DNA of 64,000 bases from Betaproteobacteria bacterium UKL13-2. Lineage in GTDB: Bacteria; Pseudomonadota; Gammaproteobacteria; Burkholderiales; Usitatibacteraceae. This document shows, piece after piece, positions 24,603-35,456 of this stretch. The notes below the pieces were generated by a model. That model was not told the DNA's origin, did not search any database, and worked only from the letters and a program-made list of their open reading frames with translations. The stretch covers positions 987,733 through 1,051,732 of the forward strand of contig CP012157.1 in assembly GCA_001602455.1 (NCBI GenBank). Direction: 5' to 3'. The translations under genes were made by a program, and so were the position numbers. Each line of letters opens with the position of its first letter. Within the stretch, counting starts at the first letter, position 1.

Positions 24603-26137
24603 TGGTGACTGACGCGCCGCCCGCGATTGAAAATCTGCGTGACTTGATTCCCGCCATCGACCACCTGTCTGTGCGGGTCGAGCACGCCACGGCGTCATCT
24701 CGAGAGGCGCGTGCTGGATCATTGTTCCTTGCCTATCCCGGTGCAGCGCACGACGGTCGGCTGTTCATTGCGGATGCACTCACTCGCGGGGCTTCTGCTG
24801 TGATGTATGAAGCCGACGACGACTTCGTATGGGACGATGCTTGGCGTGTGCCGCACATTGCAGTCCGTGGCCTTAAGTCGTTTGCCAGTGCGATCGGGGG
24901 ACACCTGTATGGTCACCCATCAAACGATCTCTGGATGGTCGGGGTGACGGGCACCAACGGAAAGACTTCGGTTTCTCAGTGGATTGCGCACGCCTTACAG
25001 ATATCTGGGCAGACAAGTGCTGTGCTCGGCACCATTGGCAATGGCATCGTCGGCAACCTGACGGCATCGGACAACACGACGCCTGATGCACTGGTCTTGC
25101 AGCGTTACCTGCACAAGTTTGTCAGTGCCGGTGCGCAATGCTGTGCGATGGAGGTATCGAGCCACGGTCTGGATCAAGGGCGTGTGGCGGATGTGAAATA
25201 CGATGTAGCGGTTTTTACCAACCTAACCCGTGATCACCTCGACTATCACGGCACAATGGAGAAGTACGGTGAGGCGAAAGCGCGCCTATTCACCCTGCGC
25301 GGCTTAAAGGCGGCGGTGGTCAATGTCGATGATGTGTTTGGTCGTGAAATCGCCGCACGCGCAGAACGACGTGGCGTCGATGTGATCCGCTACGCCAGCC
25401 ACAATGGGGTTAAGTTTGCAAACTTGGTCGCGACCAACATCGCCGTGACACCGGCTGGGCTCTCATTCAATGTGCAAAGCCTTGACACTAATGGCTTAGT
25501 GCGCGAGGAAGCATTCGTCGAGACCGATGTACTCGGCGCATTCAATGCGAGCAATCTGCTTGCCGTGTTGGGCTGCCTTAAGGCGAGCGGCCTGTCGATT
25601 CCTCGCGCGGCCGCAATTGTTGCACGGCTGAAGCCTGTCCCTGGGCGAATGCAAACCGTTCGCGCGGCAGCGGGTCGCGCCAACAAGCCGCTGGTGGTTG
25701 TTGACTACGCCCATACACCGGATGCGCTCGAGAAAGCACTCTCGACCGTGTCCGCAATTGTGCCGGATAAAGGACGTTTGATTTCCGTATTCGGGTGCGG
25801 TGGCGACCGTGATCACGGCAAGCGACCACTGATGGGCGCGATCTCCGCTCGCTATGCAGACTTCACCATCATCACGTCAGACAACCCCAGAACGGAAGAC
25901 CCGGTTGCCATTGTCAGTGATATCGCCGGGGGAATTGGTAACGCACCGCATCACGTCGCAGTGGATCGCCAACAGGCCATCTTTGAAGCGCTGGATCGTG
26001 CCACAGGCGCAGACGTCGTTGTCATCGCGGGTAAAGGACACGAGGACTACCAAATCATCGGCGAAATCAAACAACATTTCAGTGATGTTGAAGTCGCAAC
26101 CGATGCCCTCGCCGTCTGGAAAGGAAGAAGCGAGTGA
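24599..26137 (+). CDS. murE: UDP-MurNAc-tripeptide ligase (meso-DAP adding) MurE
   Basis: This 512-residue ATP-dependent cytosolic ligase adds meso-diaminopimelate to UDP-MurNAc-L-Ala-D-Glu. The P-loop is VGVTGTNGKTSVSQW; TTPDALVLQRYL, MEVSSHGLDQGRV and NLTRDHLDYHGTMEKYGEAK follow, the last containing the Lys normally carbamylated. The C-terminal domain carries SDNPRTEDP, the DNPR motif that specifies DAP rather than lysine. The start ATG is at 24599 or 24602, and the 3' end overlaps murF. Confidence 0.95.
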   Translation: MMVTDAPPAIENLRDLIPAIDHLSVRVEHATASSREARAGSLFLAYPGAAHDGRLFIADALTRGASAVMYEADDDFVWDDAWRVPHIAVRGLKSFASAIGGHLYGHPSNDLWMVGVTGTNGKTSVSQWIAHALQISGQTSAVLGTIGNGIVGNLTASDNTTPDALVLQRYLHKFVSAGAQCCAMEVSSHGLDQGRVADVKYDVAVFTNLTRDHLDYHGTMEKYGEAKARLFTLRGLKAAVVNVDDVFGREIAARAERRGVDVIRYASHNGVKFANLVATNIAVTPAGLSFNVQSLDTNGLVREEAFVETDVLGAFNASNLLAVLGCLKASGLSIPRAAAIVARLKPVPGRMQTVRAAAGRANKPLVVVDYAHTPDALEKALSTVSAIVPDKGRLISVFGCGGDRDHGKRPLMGAISARYADFTIITSDNPRTEDPVAIVSDIAGGIGNAPHHVAVDRQQAIFEALDRATGADVVVIAGKGHEDYQIIGEIKQHFSDVEVATDALAVWKGRSE

Positions 26138-27519
26138 GCGGCGCCAACATGACTTTAGGGCAATGCGCCCGGCAGCTTGGTGCCAAGCTTGTCGCCGCGA
26201 ACCCGCTCGCAAGATTTGTCGGCGTCTCAACAGATAGTCGCAAGATTGTGCCCGGCCAGTTATTCGTCGCACTTAAAGGGCCGAGCTTCGATGGGCATGA
26301 CTATATCGGGCAGGTACATGCCAACGGCGCGGCGGCGGCGCTGGTAAGTCAGCCAGTCGATCCGTCGGTACCGCAGTTGATTGTTGGGGACACCATGTGG
26401 GCCTATGGGCTGCTTGCGCAATTCTGGCGCAGCCAGTTTCGACTACCCGTGCTGGCGTTAACGGGCAGCAACGGCAAGACAACCGTCAAGGAAATGTTGC
26501 GTGCAGTGATGGTGAAAGCGGTGGGCGGCACCGACAAGGTGCTGGCGACCGAGGGCAATCTGAACAACAACATCGGACTGCCACAGATGTTGTTGCGTTT
26601 GGATGATCATCATCGTGTGGCCGTGCTTGAGATGGGGATGAACCACCTCTTCGAAATTGACTATCTCACACGGTTGGCCGTGCCCGACGTGGCGCTGGTG
26701 ATCATGGCTGGCACAGCGCACATTGGTGAGCTTGGTTCGCGGCAGGCAATTGCGCAAGCCAAGGGGGAAATCTACGCCGGACTGCGTGACGACGGTGTGG
26801 CATGTATCAATATCGACGACCAATACGCCGACTACTGGCGACGCCTGGTCGGTAAAAATAGACGCATCGTGACCTTCGGGACGGCGCTGTCAGCCGAAGT
26901 GCGTGGCGAACTTACACAAGCTGGCTTGACGCTGCACGCAGCGGGGGGCACGGTCGAAGTCCGCTTGCAGGTGATGGGTGAACACAATCAACGTAATGCC
27001 ATCGCCGCGGCGGCTGGAGCCTTTGCGATGGGTGTTTCGTTGCCAGCGATTGCTGCCGGACTCGCAGAGTTTTCGGGGGTTGACGGCCGATTGCGGCGCT
27101 ACGTTGGCCACAATTCCGCCACCATCATCGACGACACTTATAACGCCAATCCGGATTCGATGCGTGCGGCCATCAGTGTGCTTGAGAACCAACCGGGTAA
27201 ACGGCTACTCGTGTTGGGCGACATGGGTGAACTCGGGGTAGACGCCGCTGCGATGCATGCGGAAATCGGTAAGCAAGCAAAGGCGGCACAGGTCGATGGA
27301 CTGTTCGTGCTCGGTGAGCTGGCGAGTGAGTACGCCTCAAGCTTTGGCGCTGGTGCCGTGCATGCGCCGAGCGTTGACGCGCTCGTTGCCGCACTGAAGC
27401 CAACACTCGACGCCAGCACAACGGTGCTCATCAAGGGGTCGCGCTTTATGCGAATGGAGCGGGTCGTTCATGCGCTGGTGGACCCCGCACAAATCAAGCC
27501 TGCGAAAGGGATTCACTGA
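26134..27519 (+). CDS. murF: UDP-MurNAc-tripeptide--D-Ala-D-Ala ligase MurF
   Basis: This 461-residue ligase adds D-Ala-D-Ala to the UDP-MurNAc tripeptide. The P-loop [56 protein letters not shown] and [15 protein letters not shown] are family signatures. A GTG at 26134 overlaps the murE stop; an ATG at 26149 is an alternative start. The stop shares a base with the mraY start (TGATG), so translation is coupled on both sides. Confidence 0.95.
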   Translation: MSGANMTLGQCARQLGAKLVAANPLARFVGVSTDSRKIVPGQLFVALKGPSFDGHDYIGQVHANGAAAALVSQPVDPSVPQLIVGDTMWAYGLLAQFWRSQFRLPVLALTGSNGKTTVKEMLRAVMVKAVGGTDKVLATEGNLNNNIGLPQMLLRLDDHHRVAVLEMGMNHLFEIDYLTRLAVPDVALVIMAGTAHIGELGSRQAIAQAKGEIYAGLRDDGVACINIDDQYADYWRRLVGKNRRIVTFGTALSAEVRGELTQAGLTLHAAGGTVEVRLQVMGEHNQRNAIAAAAGAFAMGVSLPAIAAGLAEFSGVDGRLRRYVGHNSATIIDDTYNANPDSMRAAISVLENQPGKRLLVLGDMGELGVDAAAMHAEIGKQAKAAQVDGLFVLGELASEYASSFGAGAVHAPSVDALVAALKPTLDASTTVLIKGSRFMRMERVVHALVDPAQIKPAKGIH

Positions 27520-28604
27520 TGTTGCTCGAACTCTTCGAGTGGTTGGGTAAAGACGTGCGGGCATTCAACGTGTTCAGTTACATCACGCTGCGTACCGTGC
27601 TGGCAGCCATGACTGCGCTAGTGATCTCGTTTGTCATCGGGCCGTGGATGATTCGCAAACTCACCGTCCTAAAAATTGGCCAATCCGTTCGTTCCGACGG
27701 ACCACAAACCCACTTGGTGAAAGCGGGCACGCCGACGATGGGTGGTGCGCTGATCTTGACGGCCGTTGCCGTCACCACACTGCTATGGGGAGACCTGAGC
27801 AATCGTTACGTGTGGGCATGTTTGGTCACCACCGTTGGGTTTGGTGCGATCGGTTGGATTGACGATTACCGCAAGGTCGTGCACAAGAATTCCAAGGGGC
27901 TATCCGCCAAATCAAAGTTCTTCTGGCAGACCGTCATTGCCGCCACCGCCCTTTCGTATCTCGCCTTCCGCGCTAATTTGCCGCAACAAACTGATTTGAT
28001 CGTGCCATTCTTCAAGACGGTGGCGATTCCACTCGGTGCCATCGGCTTTATTGTCTTGGGTTGGTTCATGGTGGTGGGCTTTTCCAATGCGGTAAATCTA
28101 ACCGATGGTCTCGATGGTCTCGCCATCATGCCCACAGTGATGGTCGCATCTGCGCTCGCCATCTTTGCCTACGTTGCGGGTAACAAAGTATTTGCCACTT
28201 ACCTCGGCGTACCCCATATCGCGGGGGCGGGTGAGCTCGCGATTTTTTGTGGCGCGATTGCTGGCGCAGGGCTTGCCTTTCTGTGGTTCAACGCCTATCC
28301 CGCCGAAGTGTTCATGGGCGACGTTGGCGCATTAGCACTCGGCGGCGCGCTCGGGCTGGTCGCCGTGATCTGCCGTCAGGAAATTGTGCTGATCATCATG
28401 GGCGGCGTGTTTGTCGTCGAAACACTTTCCGTGATGATTCAAGTGGCGTCATTCAAGCTGACGGGCAAACGCGTATTCCGCATGGCACCGTTACATCACC
28501 ACTATGAATTGAAGGGATGGAAAGAAAACCAGGTCGTTGTTAGGTTTTGGATTATCACGATGATGCTGGTGTTGTTTGGGCTATCGACACTGAAGCTGCG
28601 GTGA
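27519..28604 (+). CDS. mraY: phospho-MurNAc-pentapeptide transferase MraY
   Basis: This 361-residue integral membrane enzyme transfers phospho-MurNAc-pentapeptide to undecaprenyl phosphate, making lipid I. It has about ten helices. Catalytic loop motifs are [19 protein letters not shown] (aspartate pair), [13 protein letters not shown] and [14 protein letters not shown], followed by [16 protein letters not shown] with the HHH motif. The length is exact for the family. A gap of 387 bp with repeats separates it from murD, the largest break in the cluster. Confidence 0.95.
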   Translation: MLLELFEWLGKDVRAFNVFSYITLRTVLAAMTALVISFVIGPWMIRKLTVLKIGQSVRSDGPQTHLVKAGTPTMGGALILTAVAVTTLLWGDLSNRYVWACLVTTVGFGAIGWIDDYRKVVHKNSKGLSAKSKFFWQTVIAATALSYLAFRANLPQQTDLIVPFFKTVAIPLGAIGFIVLGWFMVVGFSNAVNLTDGLDGLAIMPTVMVASALAIFAYVAGNKVFATYLGVPHIAGAGELAIFCGAIAGAGLAFLWFNAYPAEVFMGDVGALALGGALGLVAVICRQEIVLIIMGGVFVVETLSVMIQVASFKLTGKRVFRMAPLHHHYELKGWKENQVVVRFWIITMMLVLFGLSTLKLR

Positions 28605-28672
28605 AGGGTGAAGGGTGAAGGTTGGAGGTTGGAGGGTGAAGGTTGAAGGGGCTGGAGAATTGAAAGTGCCCG
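28605..28672. repeat. degenerate 7-bp tandem repeat after mraY
   Basis: The unit GGGTGAA/GGTTGGA recurs about seven times directly after the mraY stop (GAAGGGTGAAGGGTGAAGG then TTGGAGGTTGGAGGG). It is G-rich on the coding strand and could vary in copy number. No coding capacity is apparent. Confidence 0.6.
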
Positions 28673-28735
28673 ATTGGCGGGCGATTTGAAGCAAAAGTGG
28701 CTGGAAAGTGTCGCTGATTGGTGAGTTTGTGAACT

Positions 28736-28869
28736 GGGAACTTCTCGAAACCTGCTGCGTGGGCGAATTTCGCGCCTGCGGTGCTCGCCGTACACTGGGT
28801 ACGTGCCCCGTGTTTGCCAAACCCGTCGACACGAACTTCGCCCGCTCGCGACGGTTTCGAGAAGTTCCC
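28736..28869. repeat. 134-bp inverted-repeat element (MITE-like) between mraY and murD
   Basis: Perfect 17-bp arms GGGAACTTCTCGAAACC (28736) and GGTTTCGAGAAGTTCCC (28853) bound a GC-rich interior that is itself partly complementary (GCGTGGGCGAA with TTCGCCCGC). The arm tip TTCGAGAAGTTCCC also occurs alone near 3829. Together with the tandem repeat it fills the gap that breaks the usual tight spacing of the dcw genes. No transposase is inside. Confidence 0.65.
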
Positions 28870-28991
28870 ACCTGTAGAGCAAAGGATACATCGATGAAGG
28901 ACGGCTGAGGAAATGATTGTTGGGGCGCCTATCGCAATTCGCAGCGTTGAGCCCTTCTTTGTTTTCCCTTCCCCCTTCTCCTTATTGAAAC

Positions 28992-30386
28992 ATGGAGCGC
29001 TTCAATGGCAAAAACGTACTTGTTCTTGGCGCGGGTGACACCGGCGTTTCCGTCGTCCGCTACCTCAGAGGACTGGGTGCTCGTGTGCGAGTCGCCGATA
29101 GCAGAGACCGACCTCCAAGCATCGATGAGATCAGAAGATTGGGTTGCGATGTCATCACAGGCAAATGGACTGACGGCCTCTTTAGCGACGCCGAACTCGT
29201 TGTCGCAAGCCCGGGCGTGGCCGTTGCGGGGCCCGCGTGTGACCCGGCCATCAAGAGGGCCATCGCGACGGGGAAAAAGTGTGTCGGGGACATTGAGCTT
29301 TTTGCGTGGAAGCAAAACGAAATAACAGGATCGAGACCAAAAGTGATTGGCATTACCGGCTCAAACGGAAAATCAACCGTGACCGCAATGACGGGCGCGA
29401 TGTGTGCTGCTGCCGGTTTCAACACCGTGGTCGCCGGCAATATCGGTCTGCCGGTATTGGACGCGCTCGCGGCAGCCGAGTCTTCCGGGCAGCCGGATGT
29501 GTATGTGATCGAGCTGTCGTCGTTTCAATTAGAAACAACATCTTCCTTACATCTTGATGCTGCGACCATGCTGAACCTTTCGCAGGATCACTTAGACCGT
29601 TACGATTCAATGCAAAGTTATGCCGCTGCCAAGCAGCGAATCTTTTCGCATGCGACACACCAAATCGTCAATCGTGATGATGCGGTTTCCATGTCGATGA
29701 AAGAAACACGTTGTGAGTGTGTGAGTTTTGGCTTGGATCAGCCAACCAAAGAAAAAAATTTCGGATTAGTCGATGGCTGGCTGGTTCGTGGTTCAGCGCG
29801 GTTGATGCCACTCGCAGATTTGCCTGTTGCTGGCTTGCATAACGCCGCCAATGCGTTAGCGGCTTTTGCGCTCTGCGATGCTGTTGGCGTCGATTTGATA
29901 AAGGCCGCATACGGTGTGAAGTCCTTCGCCGGGTTGCCGCATCGAAGCGCGCTGGTATCGGTAATCAAAGGTGTCACGTTCTTGGATGATTCCAAAGGAA
30001 CCAACGTTGGCTCGACCGTTGCTGCACTGAATGGCATGACATCACCAACGATTCTGATCGCCGGGGGCGAAGGGAAAGAACAAGATTTCGCACCGCTACT
30101 GGAGCCGATTAGGGAGCGGGCAAAGGCTGTGGTGTTGATCGGTAAAGCGGCACAACAAATCCGGTCGGCAACTGCCGCGTCTCAAGTGCCTTGTTTTCAC
30201 GCTGCTGATATGGATGCGGCTGTACGTATGGCATATGCCCGTGCAGTCGCGGGTGATACGGTTTTGTTGTCGCCGGCGTGTGCGAGTTTCGATATGTTCA
30301 AGAACTACAAACACCGTGGTGAGATGTTCGCCGCATGCGTTGCGTCGCTTCAGCAATCAGTAAACCGCGAGGCGGTGAATGCTTAG
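28992..30386 (+). CDS. murD: UDP-MurNAc-L-alanine--D-glutamate ligase MurD
   Basis: This 464-residue ligase adds D-glutamate to UDP-MurNAc-L-Ala. The N-terminal Rossmann motif [17 protein letters not shown], the ASPGV element, the P-loop [48 protein letters not shown] and [25 protein letters not shown] are all diagnostic. The C-terminal [22 protein letters not shown] is intact. It is separated from mraY by repeat DNA, so it may have its own promoter there; it overlaps ftsW by 8 bp. Confidence 0.95.
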   Translation: MERFNGKNVLVLGAGDTGVSVVRYLRGLGARVRVADSRDRPPSIDEIRRLGCDVITGKWTDGLFSDAELVVASPGVAVAGPACDPAIKRAIATGKKCVGDIELFAWKQNEITGSRPKVIGITGSNGKSTVTAMTGAMCAAAGFNTVVAGNIGLPVLDALAAAESSGQPDVYVIELSSFQLETTSSLHLDAATMLNLSQDHLDRYDSMQSYAAAKQRIFSHATHQIVNRDDAVSMSMKETRCECVSFGLDQPTKEKNFGLVDGWLVRGSARLMPLADLPVAGLHNAANALAAFALCDAVGVDLIKAAYGVKSFAGLPHRSALVSVIKGVTFLDDSKGTNVGSTVAALNGMTSPTILIAGGEGKEQDFAPLLEPIRERAKAVVLIGKAAQQIRSATAASQVPCFHAADMDAAVRMAYARAVAGDTVLLSPACASFDMFKNYKHRGEMFAACVASLQQSVNREAVNA

Positions 30387-31584
30387 CGAAATCCGATCTG
30401 GTCTGTTTCAACGTGATGCCCGTCCGGGTCAGGCGGCGACACATGCGCCAATTGACTTGTTGCTGTTCTGGAGTGTGGTGTTGCTGATTTCCATTGGCTT
30501 TGTGATGGTGTATTCAGCGTCCATCGCAACGTCGGAGGCCGAGAAGATGACAGGCTACCGCGCAACCTATTTCATGACACGGCACGGCATTTATTTGCTA
30601 GTGGGGATTACGGCGGCCATCGTGGTGTTTCAAATACCCATGACATTGTGGCAGCGCACAGCGCCGTTTCTGTTTATGACGGGAGGGCTTTTGTTGGTGC
30701 TGGTGTTAATCCCCGGCATCGGCAAGCAAGTCAACGGTTCGTGGCGCTGGATCAACCTTGGTTTTATGACCATGCAGCCGTCCGAATTGATGAAGTTGTT
30801 TACCGTGGTCTACGCCGCCGACTACACCGTGCGCAAGGCGGCGTTTATGGATGACTTCAAAAAAGGCTTCTTACCGATGTTTTCGGTGATGGTCTTTATG
30901 GCGGCGCTTTTATTACGGCAACCCGATTTTGGCGCATTGGTGGTTGTCACCTCGATTGCGATGGGCATCTTGTTTCTCGGCGGCCTCAACTGGCGGGTAT
31001 TCGCAGCATTGATCGTTTTGCTCGCGGTTGCGTTTGTAGTTCTCATTATTTCGTCGCCGTATCGCCTTCAGCGCATCCTTGGTTTTATGGACCCGTGGGC
31101 GGACCCATTTGGCAAGGGATATCAACTTTCGCACTCATTGATTGCATTCGGGCGGGGAGAGTGGCTGGGCGTCGGCTTAGGCGCATCCGTCGAGAAACTC
31201 TTCTACCTGCCCGAGGCGCATACCGACTTTCTGCTGGCCGTGATTGCCGAAGAGCTTGGCTTTGTCGGCATCACCGTGGTGATCGCACTGTTCGTCACGT
31301 TTATCTATCGCACGTTTATGGTCGGACGCGAGGCCATGATTCGCGAGCGCTATTTTGCTGCATTGGTTGCCCAAGGCATTGGCGTATGGCTTTCGGTGCA
31401 AGCCTTTATCAACATGGGTGTGAACATGGGCTTGTTGCCGACCAAAGGATTGACGCTACCGTTCCTGTCGTTCGGCGGCACGGGCGTGTTGATGAATTGT
31501 GTCGCCGTTGCCGTGCTGCTCAGAATTGATTTTGAGAATCGTGCGACGTCGGCTTCCGCGCGCAAAGGAGTGCTAAAAGTATGA
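30379..31584 (+). CDS. ftsW: peptidoglycan glycosyltransferase FtsW
   Basis: This 401-residue SEDS-family membrane polymerase makes septal glycan strands from lipid II with FtsI. About ten helices are visible. Family segments are [79 protein letters not shown] and [22 protein letters not shown] with the catalytic Asp, then [18 protein letters not shown]. It overlaps murD by 8 bp and murG by 4 bp. Confidence 0.95.
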   Translation: MLSEIRSGLFQRDARPGQAATHAPIDLLLFWSVVLLISIGFVMVYSASIATSEAEKMTGYRATYFMTRHGIYLLVGITAAIVVFQIPMTLWQRTAPFLFMTGGLLLVLVLIPGIGKQVNGSWRWINLGFMTMQPSELMKLFTVVYAADYTVRKAAFMDDFKKGFLPMFSVMVFMAALLLRQPDFGALVVVTSIAMGILFLGGLNWRVFAALIVLLAVAFVVLIISSPYRLQRILGFMDPWADPFGKGYQLSHSLIAFGRGEWLGVGLGASVEKLFYLPEAHTDFLLAVIAEELGFVGITVVIALFVTFIYRTFMVGREAMIRERYFAALVAQGIGVWLSVQAFINMGVNMGLLPTKGLTLPFLSFGGTGVLMNCVAVAVLLRIDFENRATSASARKGVLKV

Positions 31585-32681
31585 AGACAGCACTCATCAT
31601 GGCAGCGGGCACCGGCGGCCATATCTATCCTGGAATTGCGATTGCGCAGGTGCTGGAAACACGCGGCTTTCATATCGTGTGGCTCGCGACGCCGAACGGC
31701 ATGGAACACAAACTCGTGGGCAAGGTTGGCTACCCAATTGAGACCGTCGCGATGTCGGGTGTGAGAGGTAAAGGCAAGCTCGCGTGGCTAACACTACCGT
31801 TTGTATTATTGCGAGCATTTTGGCAATCACTTGCCGTGCTGCGCCGCGTGAAGCCAGATGTGGTTATCTCGATGGGCGGGTACATCGCCTTCCCTGGCGG
31901 CATGATGGCCGTGCTGTTGGGCAAGCCGTTGGTGGTACACGAGCCGGGCGCTCACGCTGGGCTCACCAATCGGGTGCTCGCGCTGATTGCCGATCGAGTG
32001 TTGGTGGGCTTTCCCAAGTCGTTCGAGCAAGTGCCGCATAACCGCATTGCGAAGCTGTTGCCGAAACCGAGTCGTGTCGAATGGATCGGTACGCCGGTGC
32101 GCGCAGACATTACCAAGTTATCGATACCGAGCGAGCGGTCTGCGGGTCGCAGCGGCGCGTTGCGACTACTAGTCGTCGGTGGCAGTCTCGGCGCGAAAAC
32201 GATGAATGACTTGATTGTCGCCGCCTTTGCGACCATCCCGCCGGAACAACGGCCTGAGATCGTTCACCAATCGGGCGAGAAAAATTATGCAGAGTTGGTG
32301 GAAGCCTATCAACGCGCAAAAGTAAATGCCGAGGTGAAACCCTTTATCGACGACATGGCGGCGATGTACGCGTGGTGTGACGTCATCATCTGCCGGGCGG
32401 GCGCCATCACGGTTGCCGAGCTTGCTGCCGCTGGGGTGGCCAGCATATTGATTCCGCTGCCGTGGTTTGTTGCAGAGGAGCAACTTGCTAATGCCAAGTT
32501 TTTGGCCGACGCTGGTGCGGGTCTGTTGGTCAATCAGAAAACCGAAACCGTACAAGGGTTGGCGGAAAAGATACGTTCGTTCACACGAGAGAAAGCCATT
32601 GTGATGGCGAATGTGGCACGCTCACTCGGCAAACCTGAGGCAACACGCGCCTGCGCGGATGTGTGTGGGGCTTTGGCATGA
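31581..32681 (+). CDS. murG: lipid II-forming GlcNAc transferase MurG
   Basis: This 366-residue GT28 glycosyltransferase on the inner face of the membrane adds GlcNAc to lipid I. The G-loops [16 protein letters not shown] and [15 protein letters not shown], the linker [15 protein letters not shown], the [12 protein letters not shown] loop and [26 protein letters not shown] are all present. The stop TGA overlaps the ATG of a 47-codon ORF at 32678, not murC directly, because of a local duplication. Confidence 0.95.
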   Translation: MKTALIMAAGTGGHIYPGIAIAQVLETRGFHIVWLATPNGMEHKLVGKVGYPIETVAMSGVRGKGKLAWLTLPFVLLRAFWQSLAVLRRVKPDVVISMGGYIAFPGGMMAVLLGKPLVVHEPGAHAGLTNRVLALIADRVLVGFPKSFEQVPHNRIAKLLPKPSRVEWIGTPVRADITKLSIPSERSAGRSGALRLLVVGGSLGAKTMNDLIVAAFATIPPEQRPEIVHQSGEKNYAELVEAYQRAKVNAEVKPFIDDMAAMYAWCDVIICRAGAITVAELAAAGVASILIPLPWFVAEEQLANAKFLADAGAGLLVNQKTETVQGLAEKIRSFTREKAIVMANVARSLGKPEATRACADVCGALA

Positions 32682-32821
32682 AACATAAAGTCAAACATCT
32701 TCACTTCATTGCAGGTTTACGCCGCAATCGCAAGGCGATTGCCGGGGTTGAAAAATGCGGCGGCTCCGCGCGCAATTCGCACGCCGCCGCCAATGCCGCA
32801 GCGGAGACTTTTTTGCGATGA
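32678..32821 (+). CDS. 47-codon ORF created by duplication of the murC start
   Basis: The ORF begins with the same 34 bases as murC ([11 protein letters not shown]) and then continues into unrelated Ala/Arg-rich sequence ([18 protein letters not shown]...), ending in a TGA that overlaps the real murC ATG as ATGA. Its own ATG overlaps the murG stop as ATGA. It is almost certainly a by-product of a duplication or insertion, but ribosomes leaving murG would translate it and so reach murC. Function as a protein is doubtful; function as a coupling relay is plausible. Confidence 0.5.
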   Translation: MKHKVKHLHFIAGLRRNRKAIAGVEKCGGSARNSHAAANAAAETFLR

Positions 32822-32851
32822 AACATAAAGTCAAACATCTTCACTTCATTG
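32678..32851 (+). repeat. 34-bp direct repeat at the murC start (32678-32711 and 32818-32851)
   Basis: The first 34 bases of murC occur twice, 140 bp apart, with no mismatch. The 106 bp in between are GC-rich and contain complementary stretches (GGCGGC...GCCGCC). The most economical reading is that murG and murC once overlapped at the first ATGA and that an insertion copied the murC start. Confidence 0.85.
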
Positions 32852-34236
32852 GCATTGGCGGCTCTGGTATGTCGGGCATCGCTGAGGTGCTGCTCAATCT
32901 GGGTTATTCCGTGAGTGGTTCGGATTTGGCCAGCAGCGCGACCATTGCACGCCTCAAGTTGTTGGGGGCGAAAGTGGTGACAGGGCATGCTGCCAGCAAT
33001 ATCGCTGGCGCGGATGTTGTTGTGACATCCAGTGCGGTGAAGCCAGACAATCCCGAAGTGGTTGCCGCCAAAGCCGCGCAGGTACCGGTGGTGCCGCGCG
33101 CCATGATGTTGGCCGAGTTGATGCGATTCAAACAGGGCATTGCCATCGCAGGTACCCACGGCAAAACGACGACCACGTCACTCATCTCGCATGTGTTAGC
33201 CGAAGCCGGACTTGATCCGACGGTCGTGATCGGTGGGCGGCTGAACTCCATTGGCACAAACGCCAAACTCGGTACTGGCGAATATTTGGTTGCTGAAGCA
33301 GACGAATCCGACGCGTCGTTTTTGTATCTGCAACCCATCATGGCGGTAGTCACCAATATCGACCAAGACCACATGGACACTTATGAGCACGACTTTGCAA
33401 AATTGAAGTCGGCGTTTGTTGAGTTCTTGGAGCACTTGCCGTTTTATGGGCTTGCGGTGGTCTGTGCTGATGACCCGAATATCCGTGAGATTGTGCCGCG
33501 GTTGACAAAGCCTGTTCGCACCTATGGCTTCAAGGAGGGCGCGGATCTGCGGGCGGTCAACGTGCGTGCAGCCAATGGCCGGATGCACTTCACGGCGATA
33601 TCTGCGTTTGGCAAACCCGGCGACAAGAAGGTGCTCGACTGCGAGCTGAACTTGGCTGGCACTCACAATGTACTGAACGCGCTCTCAGCAATTGCGATTG
33701 CAAGCGAGATTGGCATTGACGACGCCGTCATCGTAGGCGCACTTGCAAGTTTTGGCGGTGTCGGCAGACGATTCCAGCGCTACGGTGAAATCGCCTGTGG
33801 CAGTGAACAGAATGCTGGCACGTTTACCTTAATCGATGACTACGGTCACCATCCAGCCGAAATGGCAGCGGTGCTTGCGGCAGCGCGTGGTGCCTTTCCC
33901 GGTCGTCGGTTGTTGCTTGCGTTTCAGCCGCATCGCTACACACGAACCCGCGATCTGTTTGAAGATTTCGTCAAGGTGATGTCGACCGCCGACGAAGTGG
34001 TGCTTGCGGATGTGTATCCAGCCGGTGAAGCACCGATTGTCGCGGCTGATGGTCGTGCACTCATGCGTGCCATGCGTGTGGCGGGCAAAGTTGAGCCGCA
34101 CTTTGTTGCAACACCTGCCGAGATTCCCGACGCTATCCGTGCCCGGGTGAAAGCGGGCGACGTGGTGATCACGATGGGCGCCGGCTCGGTCGGTGGCGTG
34201 GCGCCGGCAATTGCTAGTGTGGGCGGGGGCGAATGA
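32818..34236 (+). CDS. murC: UDP-MurNAc--L-alanine ligase MurC
   Basis: This 472-residue ATP-dependent ligase adds L-Ala to UDP-MurNAc. Signatures are [34 protein letters not shown], the P-loop [78 protein letters not shown] and [17 protein letters not shown]. The start at 32818 ([15 protein letters not shown]) is set by homology; a longer frame from 32755 is out of family. Coupled to murB by overlap. Confidence 0.95.
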   Translation: MKHKVKHLHFIGIGGSGMSGIAEVLLNLGYSVSGSDLASSATIARLKLLGAKVVTGHAASNIAGADVVVTSSAVKPDNPEVVAAKAAQVPVVPRAMMLAELMRFKQGIAIAGTHGKTTTTSLISHVLAEAGLDPTVVIGGRLNSIGTNAKLGTGEYLVAEADESDASFLYLQPIMAVVTNIDQDHMDTYEHDFAKLKSAFVEFLEHLPFYGLAVVCADDPNIREIVPRLTKPVRTYGFKEGADLRAVNVRAANGRMHFTAISAFGKPGDKKVLDCELNLAGTHNVLNALSAIAIASEIGIDDAVIVGALASFGGVGRRFQRYGEIACGSEQNAGTFTLIDDYGHHPAEMAAVLAAARGAFPGRRLLLAFQPHRYTRTRDLFEDFVKVMSTADEVVLADVYPAGEAPIVAADGRALMRAMRVAGKVEPHFVATPAEIPDAIRARVKAGDVVITMGAGSVGGVAPAIASVGGGE

Positions 34237-35162
34237 TGGCAACGGCGACACAGATGCCCGACGTGAATATTGCGCTCAGAGGCGAAGTTCGTGATCACGA
34301 ACCCATGGCAAAGCACGTGTCGTGGCGCGCTGGCGGCACGGCCAAAACATTTTTCAAGCCAGCCGATCTCGACGATCTGCGCGCATTTTTGCCAACAGTT
34401 CCGAAGGGCGAAAAAATTCTGATGATCGGATTAGGGAGTAACTTGCTGGTGCGTGGTGGTGGTTACCACGGCACGGTCATCCTCACGACACCACTGCTCG
34501 GCGGCATTGCACTGGACGAAAGTGACAAACATATCGTCGTGGCAGGTGCGGGTGCAGCTTCACCCCACGTCGCGAAGTTTGCGGCGAAGAATCACCTTGC
34601 AGGCGCTGAATGGTTGGCCGGTGTGCCGGGCACTATCGGTGGCGCACTCGCGATGAATGCCGGTTGTTACGGCACACAGACTTGGGACCAAGTGGTGGAT
34701 TGCCAGACACTTGATCGACAAGGCGATGTACACACGCGCACCGCAGCAGACTTTGACATTGGGTATCGGCACGTTGAGACACTTGTGGCAGATCGTGACG
34801 AATTTTTTGTTGCGGCGCGGTTTCGTTTTGAAGCAGGGGATGCAGAAACAGCACAGGCTCGCATCAAGGAACTGCTGGCAAAACGGATGGCATCACAGCC
34901 GCTAGACAAACCGAATGCTGGTTCAACCTTCCGCAATCCTCCGGGGGATCACGCGGCGCGGCTGATCGAATCGTGTGGACTGAAGGGTTACACCATTGGC
35001 GGAGCGCAGGTGTCGCTGAAACACGCCAACTTCATTATCAATCTTGGTGATGCAAGCGCGAGCGACATTGAGGACCTGATTCGCCACATGCAAGACACGG
35101 TGCGTCGACAGACCGGCGTCGAACTCATTCAGGAAGTACGAATTGTTGGAGAGATGGCGTGA
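34233..35162 (+). CDS. murB: UDP-N-acetylenolpyruvoylglucosamine reductase MurB
   Basis: This 309-residue FAD enzyme reduces UDP-GlcNAc-enolpyruvate to UDP-MurNAc. The type I pattern is seen: [107 protein letters not shown] (catalytic Ser in AGSTFRNP) and a final Glu-containing [12 protein letters not shown]. It overlaps murC by 4 bp, and a gap of about 290 bp follows. Confidence 0.95.
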   Translation: MMATATQMPDVNIALRGEVRDHEPMAKHVSWRAGGTAKTFFKPADLDDLRAFLPTVPKGEKILMIGLGSNLLVRGGGYHGTVILTTPLLGGIALDESDKHIVVAGAGAASPHVAKFAAKNHLAGAEWLAGVPGTIGGALAMNAGCYGTQTWDQVVDCQTLDRQGDVHTRTAADFDIGYRHVETLVADRDEFFVAARFRFEAGDAETAQARIKELLAKRMASQPLDKPNAGSTFRNPPGDHAARLIESCGLKGYTIGGAQVSLKHANFIINLGDASASDIEDLIRHMQDTVRRQTGVELIQEVRIVGEMA

Positions 35163-35292
35163 GCGCGTTATTGCCGAGAAGCGAAACACTAGTGTTGGCG
35201 GCCTGTTTCAGCCATTCCCGTTCCCGCGTACAACCACAAGGGTTGCGCCGGGCGGGAACCCAATTTTTTAACGCGGCAGATTCCGATATTAG

Positions 35293-35322
35293 GCTCCCGC
35301 CTTCGCGGGAGCGGGGTTTTCT
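35293..35322 (+). terminator. hairpin with T-rich tail between murB and ddl
   Basis: GCTCCCGC (35293-35300), loop CTTC, GCGGGAGC (35305-35312), then GGGGTTTTCTT. The UUCG-like tight stem could terminate transcription in part, but the sequence also resembles the common CCCGCNNNGCGGG interspersed repeats, and the surrounding DNA (CATTCCCGTTCCCGC... CGGGCGGGAACCC) looks like repeat material. Genes ddl to ftsZ follow on the same strand. Confidence 0.5.
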
Positions 35323-35456
35323 TAATTATTCATTTTTAGTTGCCGGATCAATACAAGCAAGGCGCTCACCAATAGCGTGTCGTGCGTTCGACACGATGAG
35401 ACCACTCACTGATGAGGTTTTGCTCGGGATGACAACTTGTTGTGTGGGGAATCAAC

